9,455 nucleotides of DNA, from the NCBI GenBank assembly GCA_005883255.1, contig VAXS01000185.1:1-9455 (forward strand), written 5' to 3'. Each line of letters opens with the position of its first letter. The stretch's first letter is position 1. Source of the DNA: Actinomycetota bacterium (GTDB lineage: Bacteria > Actinomycetota > Thermoleophilia > Solirubrobacterales > Solirubrobacteraceae). The translations under genes were made by a program, and so were the position numbers. Below are positions 1 to 7,150 of the stretch, piece by piece. Below the pieces are notes generated by a model, which saw nothing but the letters and a program-made list of their open reading frames with translations, was not told the origin of the DNA and did no database searches.

Positions 1-53
1 ACTGTCAAGCCGGCCGCAAGCACCAGGCTGATGAGCAGCTTCGTCCTCTTCAT
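1..53 (-). CDS. Exported protein, N-terminal fragment (signal peptide), cut by the left edge
   Basis: Read leftward from the ATG at 53-51, the frame stays open to the edge and gives 17 residues, MKRTKLLISLVLAAGLT. This is a classic signal peptide or membrane anchor start: a basic n-region (KRTK) followed by a hydrophobic, Ala/Gly-rich h-region. The signal cleavage site or a lipobox cysteine would lie just past the edge, so it cannot be said whether this is a Sec-secreted protein, a lipoprotein or a membrane protein. A purine-rich stretch (GGGAGGGAGAG) lies about 12 nt upstream, rather far for an SD, and a promoter candidate lies at 141-169. The gene is divergent from the phasin-like gene. No function can be assigned from 17 residues. 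Confidence 0.6.
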   Translation of the reverse strand, partial: MKRTKLLISLVLAAGLT

Positions 54-140
54 CCGTGCCGCTGTCTCTCCCTCCCACCGACGACGCACCCCAGGCGACC
101 CCGCGGGACCCTACCATCGCCCCGAGATTGCCTGCTCGGC

Positions 141-169
141 ACGCTACTGAGCCAAAACGCCGTTTGCAA
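141..169 (-). promoter_or_regulatory. Candidate promoter for the leftward exported-protein gene
   Basis: On the minus strand TTGCAA (169-164) is followed by exactly 17 bp and then TAGCGT (146-141), a fair sigma-70-type match. It would start a transcript near 134 with a leader of about 80 nt before the ATG at 53. The rest of the 54-310 gap is GC-rich and shows no RNA gene or convincing ORF. Confidence 0.4.
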
Positions 170-310
170 CGGGGAACCGTCCCGGCCAGACGGCGTCCGG
201 CGGGTTGCATACCCCCTTCGGCCGGCCTCGTATCCAAGTGCATCAGCCATCAGGTTCGAGTAGAGAGTTAGCCCCGGGCCACGGGCGCCGGCGGGCGCAA
301 GGCGGTGCGC

Positions 311-316
311 TACAGT
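311..316 (+). promoter_or_regulatory. -10 hexamer TACAGT for the phasin-like gene
   Basis: TACAGT ends 9 nt before the ATG at 326. There is no SD in the gap and no good -35 at 16-18 bp. It would give a leader of 0-3 nt. It falls inside the longer reading that would start at GTG 305, which argues for the ATG. Confidence 0.5.
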
Positions 317-325
317 CCCCCGCCG

Positions 326-775
326 ATGGCCGAGACCGCCGACGAGGGCCTTAGCAGCCGCCTCACCCGCCAGGCCGAGGACGCCCTCGGCAAGCTTGCC
401 CAGGACCTCCTCGAGAACCCGCTGATCAACGGCGCCATCACACGGGCCTTCGACGCGCGCGAGAAGGCCGCACAGGCCCAGGAGGTGGCGATGGGCGCGC
501 TCAACCTGCCCTCCGCCGCCGACCTGGAGCGGCTCACCCGGCGCGTGCGTTCCGTGTCCCAGCGCCTGGAGGGCCTGGAGGACGGCCTCGACCGCCTGGA
601 GGACTCGGTGCACCGCCTGGGCCGCGAGGAGGGCATCGCCGAGCGCCTGGAGGGCATCGAGGAGCAGCTGGAGGCGCTGACCCGCGAGCTGGCCGGCGTG
701 CGCGAGGCGCTCCCGGGCGCCGCCACGCCCGTTCCCTCCAGCCAGGAGCGCCTCGAGGTGGGCGAGTCGCAATAG
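326..775 (+). CDS. Phasin-like coiled-coil protein
   Basis: 149 residues. The N-terminal part (1-60) is helical and carries a motif NPLINGAITRAF at 31-42 followed by DAREKAAQAQEVAMGALNLP (43-62). Residues 65-127 are a strong coiled coil with repeated RLEGLED/RLEGIEE heptads, and the last 20 residues are Pro/Ser-rich and probably disordered. The stretch ending in LNLPS-ADLERLTRRV followed by a long coiled coil resembles the granule-associated phasin / PHA synthesis regulator group, which coats polyhydroxyalkanoate granules or bridges them to DNA. That identity is inferred from pattern only; a generic coiled-coil protein is the alternative. ATG 326 is preferred to GTG 305 because a -10 hexamer sits at 311-316. 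The next gene, an SCP-2 lipid-binding protein, follows after 9 nt, which fits a lipid or granule theme. Confidence 0.7.
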   Translation: MAETADEGLSSRLTRQAEDALGKLAQDLLENPLINGAITRAFDAREKAAQAQEVAMGALNLPSAADLERLTRRVRSVSQRLEGLEDGLDRLEDSVHRLGREEGIAERLEGIEEQLEALTRELAGVREALPGAATPVPSSQERLEVGESQ

Positions 776-778
776 ACT
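773..778 (+). promoter_or_regulatory. -10 hexamer TAGACT overlapping the stop codon of the preceding gene
   Basis: The TAG stop of the phasin-like gene (773-775) is the first half of TAGACT (773-778), which ends 6 nt before the GTG at 785. Transcription would start at or next to the GTG, giving a leaderless mRNA. No SD is present. Confidence 0.5.
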
Positions 779-784
779 CGCGGC

Positions 785-1210
785 GTGAGCTCGCCCTTCG
801 CGTCGACTGGGGAGTTCCGCGAGGTCATCGACAAGACCTTCGCGATGATGAGTGAGGACTCGGAGATGGGCCCCAAGCTCCGCGACGCCGACACCCCGCA
901 GCGCTTCGAGTTCGAGGACCTCGACCTGGTGGTCAACATCCGCGCCGGGACCGACGCGGAGGCCGCCAACCTCCACTGGGAGTGGACGGACGACGTCGAC
1001 TGGCGGCCCAAGGTCCAGATGAAGATGTCCTCGGAGGTGGCCAACAAGTACTTCCAGGGCAAGGAGAACATCGCGATCGCGATCGCCCGGCGGCGCATCA
1101 AGGCCGGCGGCGACGTCAAGGCGGCGCTCCAGCTCATTCCCATCACCAAGCCGGTGTACGCGCGCTACCGCGACATGGTCGAGCGCGAGTACCCGCACCT
1201 GGCCCTCTAG
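785..1210 (+). CDS. SCP-2 sterol-transfer domain protein
   Basis: 141 residues, essentially a single SCP-2 fold. The diagnostic parts are the beta-strand run around 41-53 (FEFEDLDLVVNIRAG), a tryptophan-rich segment at 65-74 (WEWTDDVDWR), and the C-terminal half IARRRIKAGGDVKAALQLI (about 100-118), which matches the family's conserved 'G.i...Gd..k...l' region. SCP-2 proteins bind acyl chains, sterols or other hydrophobic ligands in the cytoplasm; the ligand here is unknown. Start GTG 785 is chosen because it lies 7 nt after a -10 hexamer and the protein has the expected length from there. It follows the phasin-like gene by 9 nt, so the two may act on the same lipid pool, but it seems to have its own promoter. 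The downstream gap holds a new promoter and a structured RNA. Confidence 0.8.
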   Translation: MSSPFASTGEFREVIDKTFAMMSEDSEMGPKLRDADTPQRFEFEDLDLVVNIRAGTDAEAANLHWEWTDDVDWRPKVQMKMSSEVANKYFQGKENIAIAIARRRIKAGGDVKAALQLIPITKPVYARYRDMVEREYPHLAL

Positions 1211-1236
1211 CACGAACGTATTTCCCGAACCCGCCG

Positions 1237-1265
1237 TTGACAGGGGCGGGGGTACCCGGTAGACG
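1237..1265 (+). promoter_or_regulatory. Strong sigma-70-type promoter
   Basis: A perfect TTGACA (1237-1242), a 17-bp spacer and TAGACG (1260-1265) make this one of the best promoters in the window. It starts 26 nt after the SCP-2 stop and predicts a start near 1271-1274, 165-168 nt before the next gene. The spacer contains the palindrome GGGTACCC (1250-1257), which might be an operator. Confidence 0.65.
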
Positions 1266-1270
1266 TGTCG

Positions 1271-1422
1271 GTCACTGGTGTTGGCAGCAGGCCGGTAAGT
1301 GAGTCGCCCGTGAGCGACTCGCGAGGCGCCGCCGGTTAGAAGACGAGCGCCGTCGGCCGACGCAGCGGGCCGCGAGCCCGCAGGCGGCGGGGCCTCCCCG
1401 AGGCGGTCCCGCCGCCGTTTTC
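1271..1422 (+). ncRNA. Candidate structured non-coding RNA or 5' leader, about 150 nt
   Basis: Between the strong promoter and the terminator-like hairpin there is no plausible ORF but there is dense pairing potential. A perfect 7-bp stem GAGTCGC/GCGACTC (1301-1307 with 1314-1320) is enclosed by a 5-bp pairing GCCGG/CCGGT (1291-1295 with 1332-1336). Next come a palindrome GTCGGCCGAC (about 1352-1361) and a 6-bp hairpin GCGGGC/GCCCGC (1365-1370 with 1376-1381). A 9-bp terminator stem follows. It could be a free-standing small RNA or a regulatory leader for the MerR-cyclase gene that starts 17 nt after the T-tract. I compared it by eye with SRP RNA, 6S RNA, tmRNA, T-box, cobalamin, c-di-GMP and c-di-AMP motifs and recognised none. 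Confidence 0.45.
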
Positions 1423-1423
1423 T
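1383..1423 (+). terminator. Intrinsic terminator or attenuator upstream of the MerR-cyclase gene
   Basis: GGCGGCGGG (1383-1391) pairs perfectly with CCCGCCGCC (1408-1416). The 16-nt loop can itself form a 4-bp GCCT/AGGC stem (1392-1395 with 1401-1404). GTTTTCT follows at 1417-1423. A stem this stable with a T-tract is what an intrinsic terminator looks like. The T-tract abuts the -10 hexamer of the next gene. Confidence 0.6.
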
Positions 1424-1428
1424 ACGAT
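1423..1428 (+). promoter_or_regulatory. -10 hexamer TACGAT for the MerR-cyclase gene
   Basis: TACGAT ends 10 nt before GTG 1439, predicting a leader of only about 4 nt. A GGAG at 1430-1433 lies 5 nt before the start codon and could be an SD if transcripts come from the upstream promoter, so the start mode is ambiguous here. Confidence 0.4.
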
Positions 1429-1438
1429 CGGAGCTCCA

Positions 1439-2617
1439 GTGTTGTCTCTGCGCGAAGCCGCCGAGCGCGCCGGCGTGTCGCCGGGGACGCTGCGACGGTG
1501 GGCCCGCGAGGGCCTGATCCCCGAGTACGACGGCGACGGCGGGTGGACGCCCGCCGCGGCCGCCCACGCGCGGATCGTGGCCCGGCTGCGAGAGCGCGGG
1601 CACTCGCTCCAGGAGATCCGCCGGGCCAGCGACGCCGGCCGGCTGGCCTTCGGCTACATCGAGGACCTCTTCCCGGCGGAGGAGCCGACCTACACGCTGG
1701 AGGAGGCCGCGGCCGACACCGGGCTGGAGCCGGCGCTGATCCAGCGCATCTACGTCACGGTCGGCTTCAACGCCGCTTCGCTGGAGCGGCTGAACGAGGA
1801 CGACCTGCAGTTCCTGCGCTACATCGCCGCGGTGCTGGCGGCCGGCTTCCCGTTCGTGGCCTTCCTCCAGCTGCTGCGGGTCTACGGCCAGGCGGTGGCG
1901 CAGCTGGCCGACGCCGAGGTGCGCCTGTTCCACCTGTACGTCCACGAGCCGCTCATGCGCGACGGCGTGCCCGGGATGGAGATGGCCGAGGAGATGGAGT
2001 CGCTGGCCCGGGAGCTGCTGCCGCTGGCCTCGCCGATCATGGACCACGTCCACCAGCGCTTCCTGGCCCACTTCGTCGAGCAGGACGTGATCGGCCACAT
2101 GGAGGCAGACCTCGAGGACGACCAGCTGGACCTGGGCCGCCTGCGGGTGGCGATCGCCTTCGCCGACCTGGCCGGCTACACCCGGCTGACCGAGGAGGAG
2201 GGCGAGGAGACGGCGCTGGACGCGGTCGAGCGCTTCATCGAGTCGGTCGAGCACAGCCTCCCCGACGACGCGCGCGTGATCAAGACGATCGGCGACGAGG
2301 TGATGGTGGTGGGCTCGGACCCGGACGCGCTGACCGACTGGGCCGTGGGGTTCCAGGAGCTGTACAGCGAGCGGCCGCTTCCGCGGATCGGCATGCACTA
2401 CGGCGAGGCGCTGTACCGCGACGGCGACTACTACGGGCAGGCGGTCAACCAGGCCTCCCGCGTGGCGGCGCGGGCGGCGGGCGGCGAGGTGCTGGTGACG
2501 CGCCCGGTGGTGGAGGCGGCGGGCGGCCATCTGGTGTTCGAGCCGATCGGCTCGGTGCGACTGAAGGGCTTCGCCACGCCGACCGAGCTGTTCCTCGCCC
2601 GCCCGGCCGAGGACTGA
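1439..2617 (+). CDS. MerR-type DNA-binding protein fused to class III adenylate cyclase
   Basis: 392 residues in three parts. Residues 2-65 are a MerR-type winged helix-turn-helix (SLREAAERAGVSPGTLRRWAREG, then a wing and the GHSLQEIR hinge). Residues 84-225 resemble the regulatory domain found before Rv1264-type mycobacterial cyclases; 84-150 itself reads like a second MerR-type helix set. Residues 235-388 are a class III cyclase. All residues expected for catalysis are present: metal-binding D243 (FADLAGYT) and D286 (GDEV), adenine-selecting K282 and D330 (GDYYG), and transition-state N337 and R341 (VNQASR). The Lys/Asp pair argues for cAMP rather than cGMP. No membrane segment is visible, so it should be cytoplasmic or nucleoid-associated. 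The dimeric DNA-binding head suggests that DNA or effector binding and cAMP synthesis are coupled. Start GTG 1439 (TTG 1442 is possible). A structured RNA lies upstream and tilS follows after 24 nt. Confidence 0.88.
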   Translation: MLSLREAAERAGVSPGTLRRWAREGLIPEYDGDGGWTPAAAAHARIVARLRERGHSLQEIRRASDAGRLAFGYIEDLFPAEEPTYTLEEAAADTGLEPALIQRIYVTVGFNAASLERLNEDDLQFLRYIAAVLAAGFPFVAFLQLLRVYGQAVAQLADAEVRLFHLYVHEPLMRDGVPGMEMAEEMESLARELLPLASPIMDHVHQRFLAHFVEQDVIGHMEADLEDDQLDLGRLRVAIAFADLAGYTRLTEEEGEETALDAVERFIESVEHSLPDDARVIKTIGDEVMVVGSDPDALTDWAVGFQELYSERPLPRIGMHYGEALYRDGDYYGQAVNQASRVAARAAGGEVLVTRPVVEAAGGHLVFEPIGSVRLKGFATPTELFLARPAED

Positions 2618-2629
2618 GCGGACCCGCTC

Positions 2630-2635
2630 TACACT
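2630..2635 (+). promoter_or_regulatory. -10 hexamer TACACT for tilS
   Basis: TACACT ends exactly 6 nt before GTG 2642, so transcription should start on or beside the start codon. No SD precedes the GTG. The hexamer lies wholly in the 24-bp gap after the cyclase stop. Confidence 0.5.
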
Positions 2636-2641
2636 CGGGAC

Positions 2642-4012
2642 GTGGAACCGGACGCGCTGCTCGAGGCCGTCCGCGCCGGCGGTCTGTTGCCGGCGGGCGA
2701 GCCCGTCGTCGTCCTTCTCTCCGGAGGCCGGGACTCGGTCTGCCTGCTCGACGTGGCCACGCGGCTGGTCGGGGCGCCCGCCATCCTGACGCTGCACGTC
2801 AACTACGGGCTGCGGCCGGAGGCCGACGAGGACGAGGCCCACTGCCGGGCGCTGGCCGGCCAGCTGGGCGTGGAGCTGGAGGTCGAGCGGCCGCAGCGCC
2901 CCAAGGGCGCCGGCAACCTCCAGGCCTGGGCGCGCGACGTCCGCTACGGCGCGGCCGCCCGGCTGGCCCTGCGGCGCGGGGCCCGGGTGGCCGCGGGCCA
3001 CACCGCCACCGACCAGGCCGAGACCGTCCTGTACCGGCTGGCGGCCTCGCCTGGTCGGCGGGCGCTGCTGGGGATGCCGGCCCGCGACGGGCGCCTGGTG
3101 CGTCCGTTGCTCGACTTCACCCGCGAGGACACCGCGGACTACTGCCGCGCCCGCGGGCTGGGCTGGCGCGACGACCCCACCAACCAGGACCCGGACAGTT
3201 ACGCGCGCGCGCGCGTTCGCTACAGGCTGGTGCCGGCGCTGCGCGCGATCCACCCGGCGGCCGAGGCGAACGTGCTGCGCACCGCCCGGCAGCTGCGCGA
3301 GGAGGCCGAGGTCCTGGACGAGCTGGTGCGCGAGGTGCTCGGCGGCGCCGACCGGATCGAGGTCGCCCGGCTGGCCGCGCTGCCGCCGGCGCTGCGCCGG
3401 CTGGTCGCGCGCCGGCTGGCGGAGGACGCCGCGGCCCGGGCCGAGCGCGGCGGCGGCGGTCGGCAGGGCCCCCCGGATCCCGGCGGCCTGCGCGACCTTC
3501 AGGCTCCGCTCGTGCCCGCAGCGGGCGCGCGCCTCGACGAGCTGCTCGCGCTCGGCCCCGAGGGCGGGGCCGTCGACCTGGGCGACGGCGTGCGGGCGGT
3601 CGTGGAGCAGGGCGTGCTGCGGTTCGCCGCCGGCGCGCCGCCGCTCGCGCCGGGAGCCGTGGCGCTCCCGGTGCCGGGGCGCGTGGCCTTCGGCGAGTGG
3701 GAGGTCCGCTGCGATCCGGCCGCGCCCCAGCCGGCGGCCGGAGTGCTGGACGCCCGCACGCTGGGCGCGGGCGCGACGGTGCGCGCCTGGCGTCCCGGCG
3801 ACCGGATGTCGCCCCTGGGCCTGGGCGGCAGCCGAACCCTGCAGGACCTGTTCACGGACCGCAAGGTCCCGCGCGAGGGCCGGCGGACGCTGCCCCTGGT
3901 CGAGGTCGGCGGGGAGATCGCCTGGGTGCCCGGCGTGGCCACCGGCGAGCGCTTCCGGATCACCTCCGCCACCCGCTCGGCGGTGCGCCTGACCGCCACC
4001 CGCGCCGCCTGA
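2642..4012 (+). CDS. tilS: tRNA(Ile)-lysidine synthase TilS
   Basis: 456 residues. TilS joins lysine to C34 of tRNA-Ile(CAU) using ATP, changing its reading from AUG to AUA and its charging from Met to Ile. The N-terminal PP-loop ATPase domain shows SGGRDS (27-32), HVNYGLRPEADEDE (52-65), GHTATDQAET (119-128) and DPTN (178-181), all family signatures. The middle domain (about 200-330) contains a Gly/Pro-rich stretch RGGGGRQGPPDPGG (269-282) that looks like a flexible insertion. The C-terminal TilS domain runs from about 378 to 442 (RAWRPGDRMSPLGLGGSRTLQDLF and the following DRKVPR). Length is close to the usual 430-470. The start GTG 2642 is set by the -10 hexamer and by the correct N-terminal length. 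tilS-hpt-ftsH is a conserved gene order; here one small membrane protein gene is inserted between tilS and hpt. Confidence 0.95.
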   Translation: MEPDALLEAVRAGGLLPAGEPVVVLLSGGRDSVCLLDVATRLVGAPAILTLHVNYGLRPEADEDEAHCRALAGQLGVELEVERPQRPKGAGNLQAWARDVRYGAAARLALRRGARVAAGHTATDQAETVLYRLAASPGRRALLGMPARDGRLVRPLLDFTREDTADYCRARGLGWRDDPTNQDPDSYARARVRYRLVPALRAIHPAAEANVLRTARQLREEAEVLDELVREVLGGADRIEVARLAALPPALRRLVARRLAEDAAARAERGGGGRQGPPDPGGLRDLQAPLVPAAGARLDELLALGPEGGAVDLGDGVRAVVEQGVLRFAAGAPPLAPGAVALPVPGRVAFGEWEVRCDPAAPQPAAGVLDARTLGAGATVRAWRPGDRMSPLGLGGSRTLQDLFTDRKVPREGRRTLPLVEVGGEIAWVPGVATGERFRITSATRSAVRLTATRAA

Positions 4013-4042
4013 GCCGGCCCCCACTTCGCCGCAATCCACCCC

Positions 4043-4071
4043 TTCACGCGGGGCCCAAGGCACGCTAGGTT
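4043..4071 (+). promoter_or_regulatory. Promoter for the small membrane protein gene
   Basis: TTCACG (4043-4048), 17 bp, then TAGGTT (4066-4071), ending 9 nt before ATG 4081. Among the six hexamers close to start codons, this is the only one with a reasonable -35 at the right distance. No SD lies in the gap, so the mRNA would be leaderless or nearly so. The 68-bp gap after tilS shows no clear terminator. Confidence 0.5.
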
Positions 4072-4080
4072 CTCTACGTC

Positions 4081-4506
4081 ATGACGCACATCCCGCTGTG
4101 GCTGCGGGCGGTCTTCGCAGGGTTGCTGGTGATGACGATGGCACTCGCGTTCTGGGGGCGCCCGCCCCGCCGGCGGCCCCGGCCCCGGACGTGGCGCCGC
4201 CTGGCCGGCGCCGGCGCGATGTTCTACGGCGCGGGCTGCGCCGCGCTGCTGGCCGACGCGGCGCTGGTGAGCGCCGCGCTGGTGGGCGTCGGCGTGGAGA
4301 CGCTGTCGGTGGTGGCCTGGCTGGGCCGCGGACTGGGCGGCGAGGACGACGACGGCGGGGGTGGCGGCAGCTCGGACGACCCGGACTCCGGCGACCAGGA
4401 CGGCGACGGAGACGGTCCTCCCGACTCGTGGCGCCCGTCCGACGAGCTGGCCTTCTGGGACTACGTCTCCCACGGCGACCGGCCCCGCGAGCCGGTGGCC
4501 GGCTAG
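4081..4506 (+). CDS. Small membrane protein with acidic tail, function unknown
   Basis: 141 residues, not recognised. Residues 7-25 form one hydrophobic segment, followed by an Arg/Pro-rich loop (RPPRRRPRPRTWRR, 27-40). Residues 42-60 and 61-82 are Ala/Val/Leu-rich and look like a second and third membrane span, possibly a hairpin. The C-terminal third is soluble and strongly acidic: GGEDDDGGGGGSSDDPDSGD (86-105) and on to DGDG, ending in an aromatic patch ELAFWDYVSH (122-131). The basic loop after span 1 suggests N-out/loop-in topology by the positive-inside rule. Asp/Gly-rich stretches can bind divalent cations, but no proper EF-hand loop is evident. It lies between tilS and hpt, has its own promoter, and its TAG stop forms part of the hpt -10 hexamer. 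The frame is supported by good start context and by abutting genes on both sides. Confidence 0.7.
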   Translation: MTHIPLWLRAVFAGLLVMTMALAFWGRPPRRRPRPRTWRRLAGAGAMFYGAGCAALLADAALVSAALVGVGVETLSVVAWLGRGLGGEDDDGGGGGSSDDPDSGDQDGDGDGPPDSWRPSDELAFWDYVSHGDRPREPVAG

Positions 4507-4509
4507 CCT
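4504..4509 (+). promoter_or_regulatory. -10 hexamer TAGCCT overlapping the stop codon upstream of hpt
   Basis: The TAG stop of the membrane protein gene (4504-4506) begins TAGCCT, which ends 7 nt before GTG 4517. This repeats the arrangement at 773-778. No SD is present before the GTG. Confidence 0.45.
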
Positions 4510-4516
4510 GCGCGAA

Positions 4517-5092
4517 GTGCGCGACCCGAACATCGGCGAGATCCTCGTCCAGGCCGACGAGCTCGCGCACCGCGTGCGGGAGCTGGGCGCCGAGATCTCG
4601 CGCGACTACGGCGGGCGCAACCCGCTGCTGATCGGCGTGCTCAAGGGCGCGGTGTTCTTCCTCTCCGACCTGATGCGGGAGATCGAGATCCCCTGCGAGG
4701 TGGACTTCATGGCCGTCGCCTCCTACGGGTCGGCCACCGACGCCTCGGGCGTGGTGCGGATCCTCAAGGACCTGGACAGGCCGGTGGCCGAACGCCACGT
4801 GCTGATCGTCGAGGACATCGTCGACTCGGGCCTCACGCTCCAGTACCTGCTGCGCAACCTGGGCGCGCGCGACCCGGCGTCGCTGGAGGTGTGCGCCCTG
4901 CTGACCAAGCCGGCGCGGCGCAAGGTGGACCTACCGACGCGCTACGTGGGATTCGAGATACCCGACCGGTTCGCGATCGGCTACGGGCTCGACCTGGGCG
5001 AGCGCTACCGCAACCTGCCCTACGTCGCCGCTCTCACCGAGCGCGACGAGCTGTCCGCCGGGCCCGCGCATACCGCCTCGCGCGCGGGTTAA
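4517..5092 (+). CDS. hpt: Hypoxanthine (guanine) phosphoribosyltransferase
   Basis: 191 residues from GTG 4517. The enzyme makes IMP or GMP from hypoxanthine or guanine plus PRPP, the main purine salvage step, in the cytoplasm. Signatures are LKGA (42-45, pyrophosphate loop), SYG (69-71, start of the flexible loop), the PRPP-binding motif VLIVEDIVDSGLT (95-107) with the acidic pair and catalytic Asp, K131 for purine recognition, and VGFEIPDRFAIGYGLD (144-159). Length matches the bacterial family, with about 15 poorly conserved residues at the C-terminus (AGPAHTASRAG). The frame is open upstream to 4361, but that part overlaps the membrane protein gene in another frame and would add non-family sequence; GTG 4517 gives the normal N-terminus and sits 7 nt after the -10 hexamer. 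Its usual neighbours tilS and ftsH flank it. Confidence 0.95.
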   Translation: MRDPNIGEILVQADELAHRVRELGAEISRDYGGRNPLLIGVLKGAVFFLSDLMREIEIPCEVDFMAVASYGSATDASGVVRILKDLDRPVAERHVLIVEDIVDSGLTLQYLLRNLGARDPASLEVCALLTKPARRKVDLPTRYVGFEIPDRFAIGYGLDLGERYRNLPYVAALTERDELSAGPAHTASRAG

Positions 5093-5101
5093 TGCCTGCC
5101 G

Positions 5102-5117
5102 GAGGGCGGAAACCCTC
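5102..5117 (+). other. Small hairpin after the hpt stop
   Basis: GAGGG (5102-5106) pairs with CCCTC (5113-5117) around a CGGAAA loop, 9 nt after the hpt TAA. It is followed by GTGCTAGGCT rather than a T-tract, so it may protect the hpt 3' end or act as a weak terminator. Confidence 0.3.
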
Positions 5118-5121
5118 GTGC

Positions 5122-5127
5122 TAGGCT
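5122..5127 (+). promoter_or_regulatory. Possible -10 hexamer TAGGCT for ftsH
   Basis: TAGGCT fits the TA(C/G)nnT form seen before the other genes, but it lies 52 nt before ATG 5180, so ftsH would have a real leader of about 46 nt that includes the hairpin at 5147-5172. No clear -35 is visible. Confidence 0.35.
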
Positions 5128-5146
5128 TGATCGTCCCCATCGCCGC

Positions 5147-5176
5147 GCCGGGTGGCTGGGAGCGCGCCCGGCTTTT
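5147..5176 (+). terminator. Terminator-like hairpin and T-run just before ftsH
   Basis: GCCGGG (5147-5152) pairs with CCCGGC (5167-5172), all six pairs G-C, followed at once by TTTT (5173-5176) and, 3 nt later, the ftsH ATG. It could end hpt transcripts, attenuate ftsH, or shape the ftsH start region. The only GGGAG near the start lies in its loop (5158-5162). Confidence 0.45.
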
Positions 5177-5179
5177 GCT

Positions 5180-7150
<1,971 letters not shown>

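Noticed and set aside
56..271. 71-codon ORF in the first gap
   Set aside because: Pro/Arg-rich without motifs, no SD or hexamer before it, and it overlaps the promoter candidate of the leftward gene.
1073..1086. Two overlapping GCGATCGC octamers in the SCP-2 gene, like cyanobacterial HIP1
   Set aside because: Explained by the coding repeat for Ile-Ala-Ile-Ala; other features are not cyanobacterial.
1271..1382. Known riboswitch, SRP RNA, 6S RNA or tmRNA in the gap before the cyclase
   Set aside because: None of the conserved core motifs that I can recall for these classes is present; left as an unassigned candidate RNA.
3201..3214. ACGCGCGCGCGCGT in tilS, a possible Z-DNA tract
   Set aside because: It encodes alternating Ala-Arg in a plausible part of TilS; expected from the GC-rich codon bias.
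50..4063. 1337-codon open frame on the minus strand
   Set aside because: It lies opposite well-identified genes (cyclase, tilS) and is His/Gln/Arg/Ala/Gly-rich without motifs, the usual antisense shadow in GC-rich DNA.
1498..4068. 856-codon plus-strand frame
   Set aside because: It overlaps the cyclase and tilS in another frame; extreme Arg/Gly/Ala/Pro content and no domain.
4361..4516. Extended N-terminus for hpt
   Set aside because: It would overlap the membrane protein gene, add 52 residues unlike the family, and bypass the -10 hexamer at 4504-4509.
5108..5135. ECF sigma-type promoter GGAAAC ... CGTC before ftsH
   Set aside because: The -35 is not an exact GGAAC and the 18-bp spacing is off; too weak to report.
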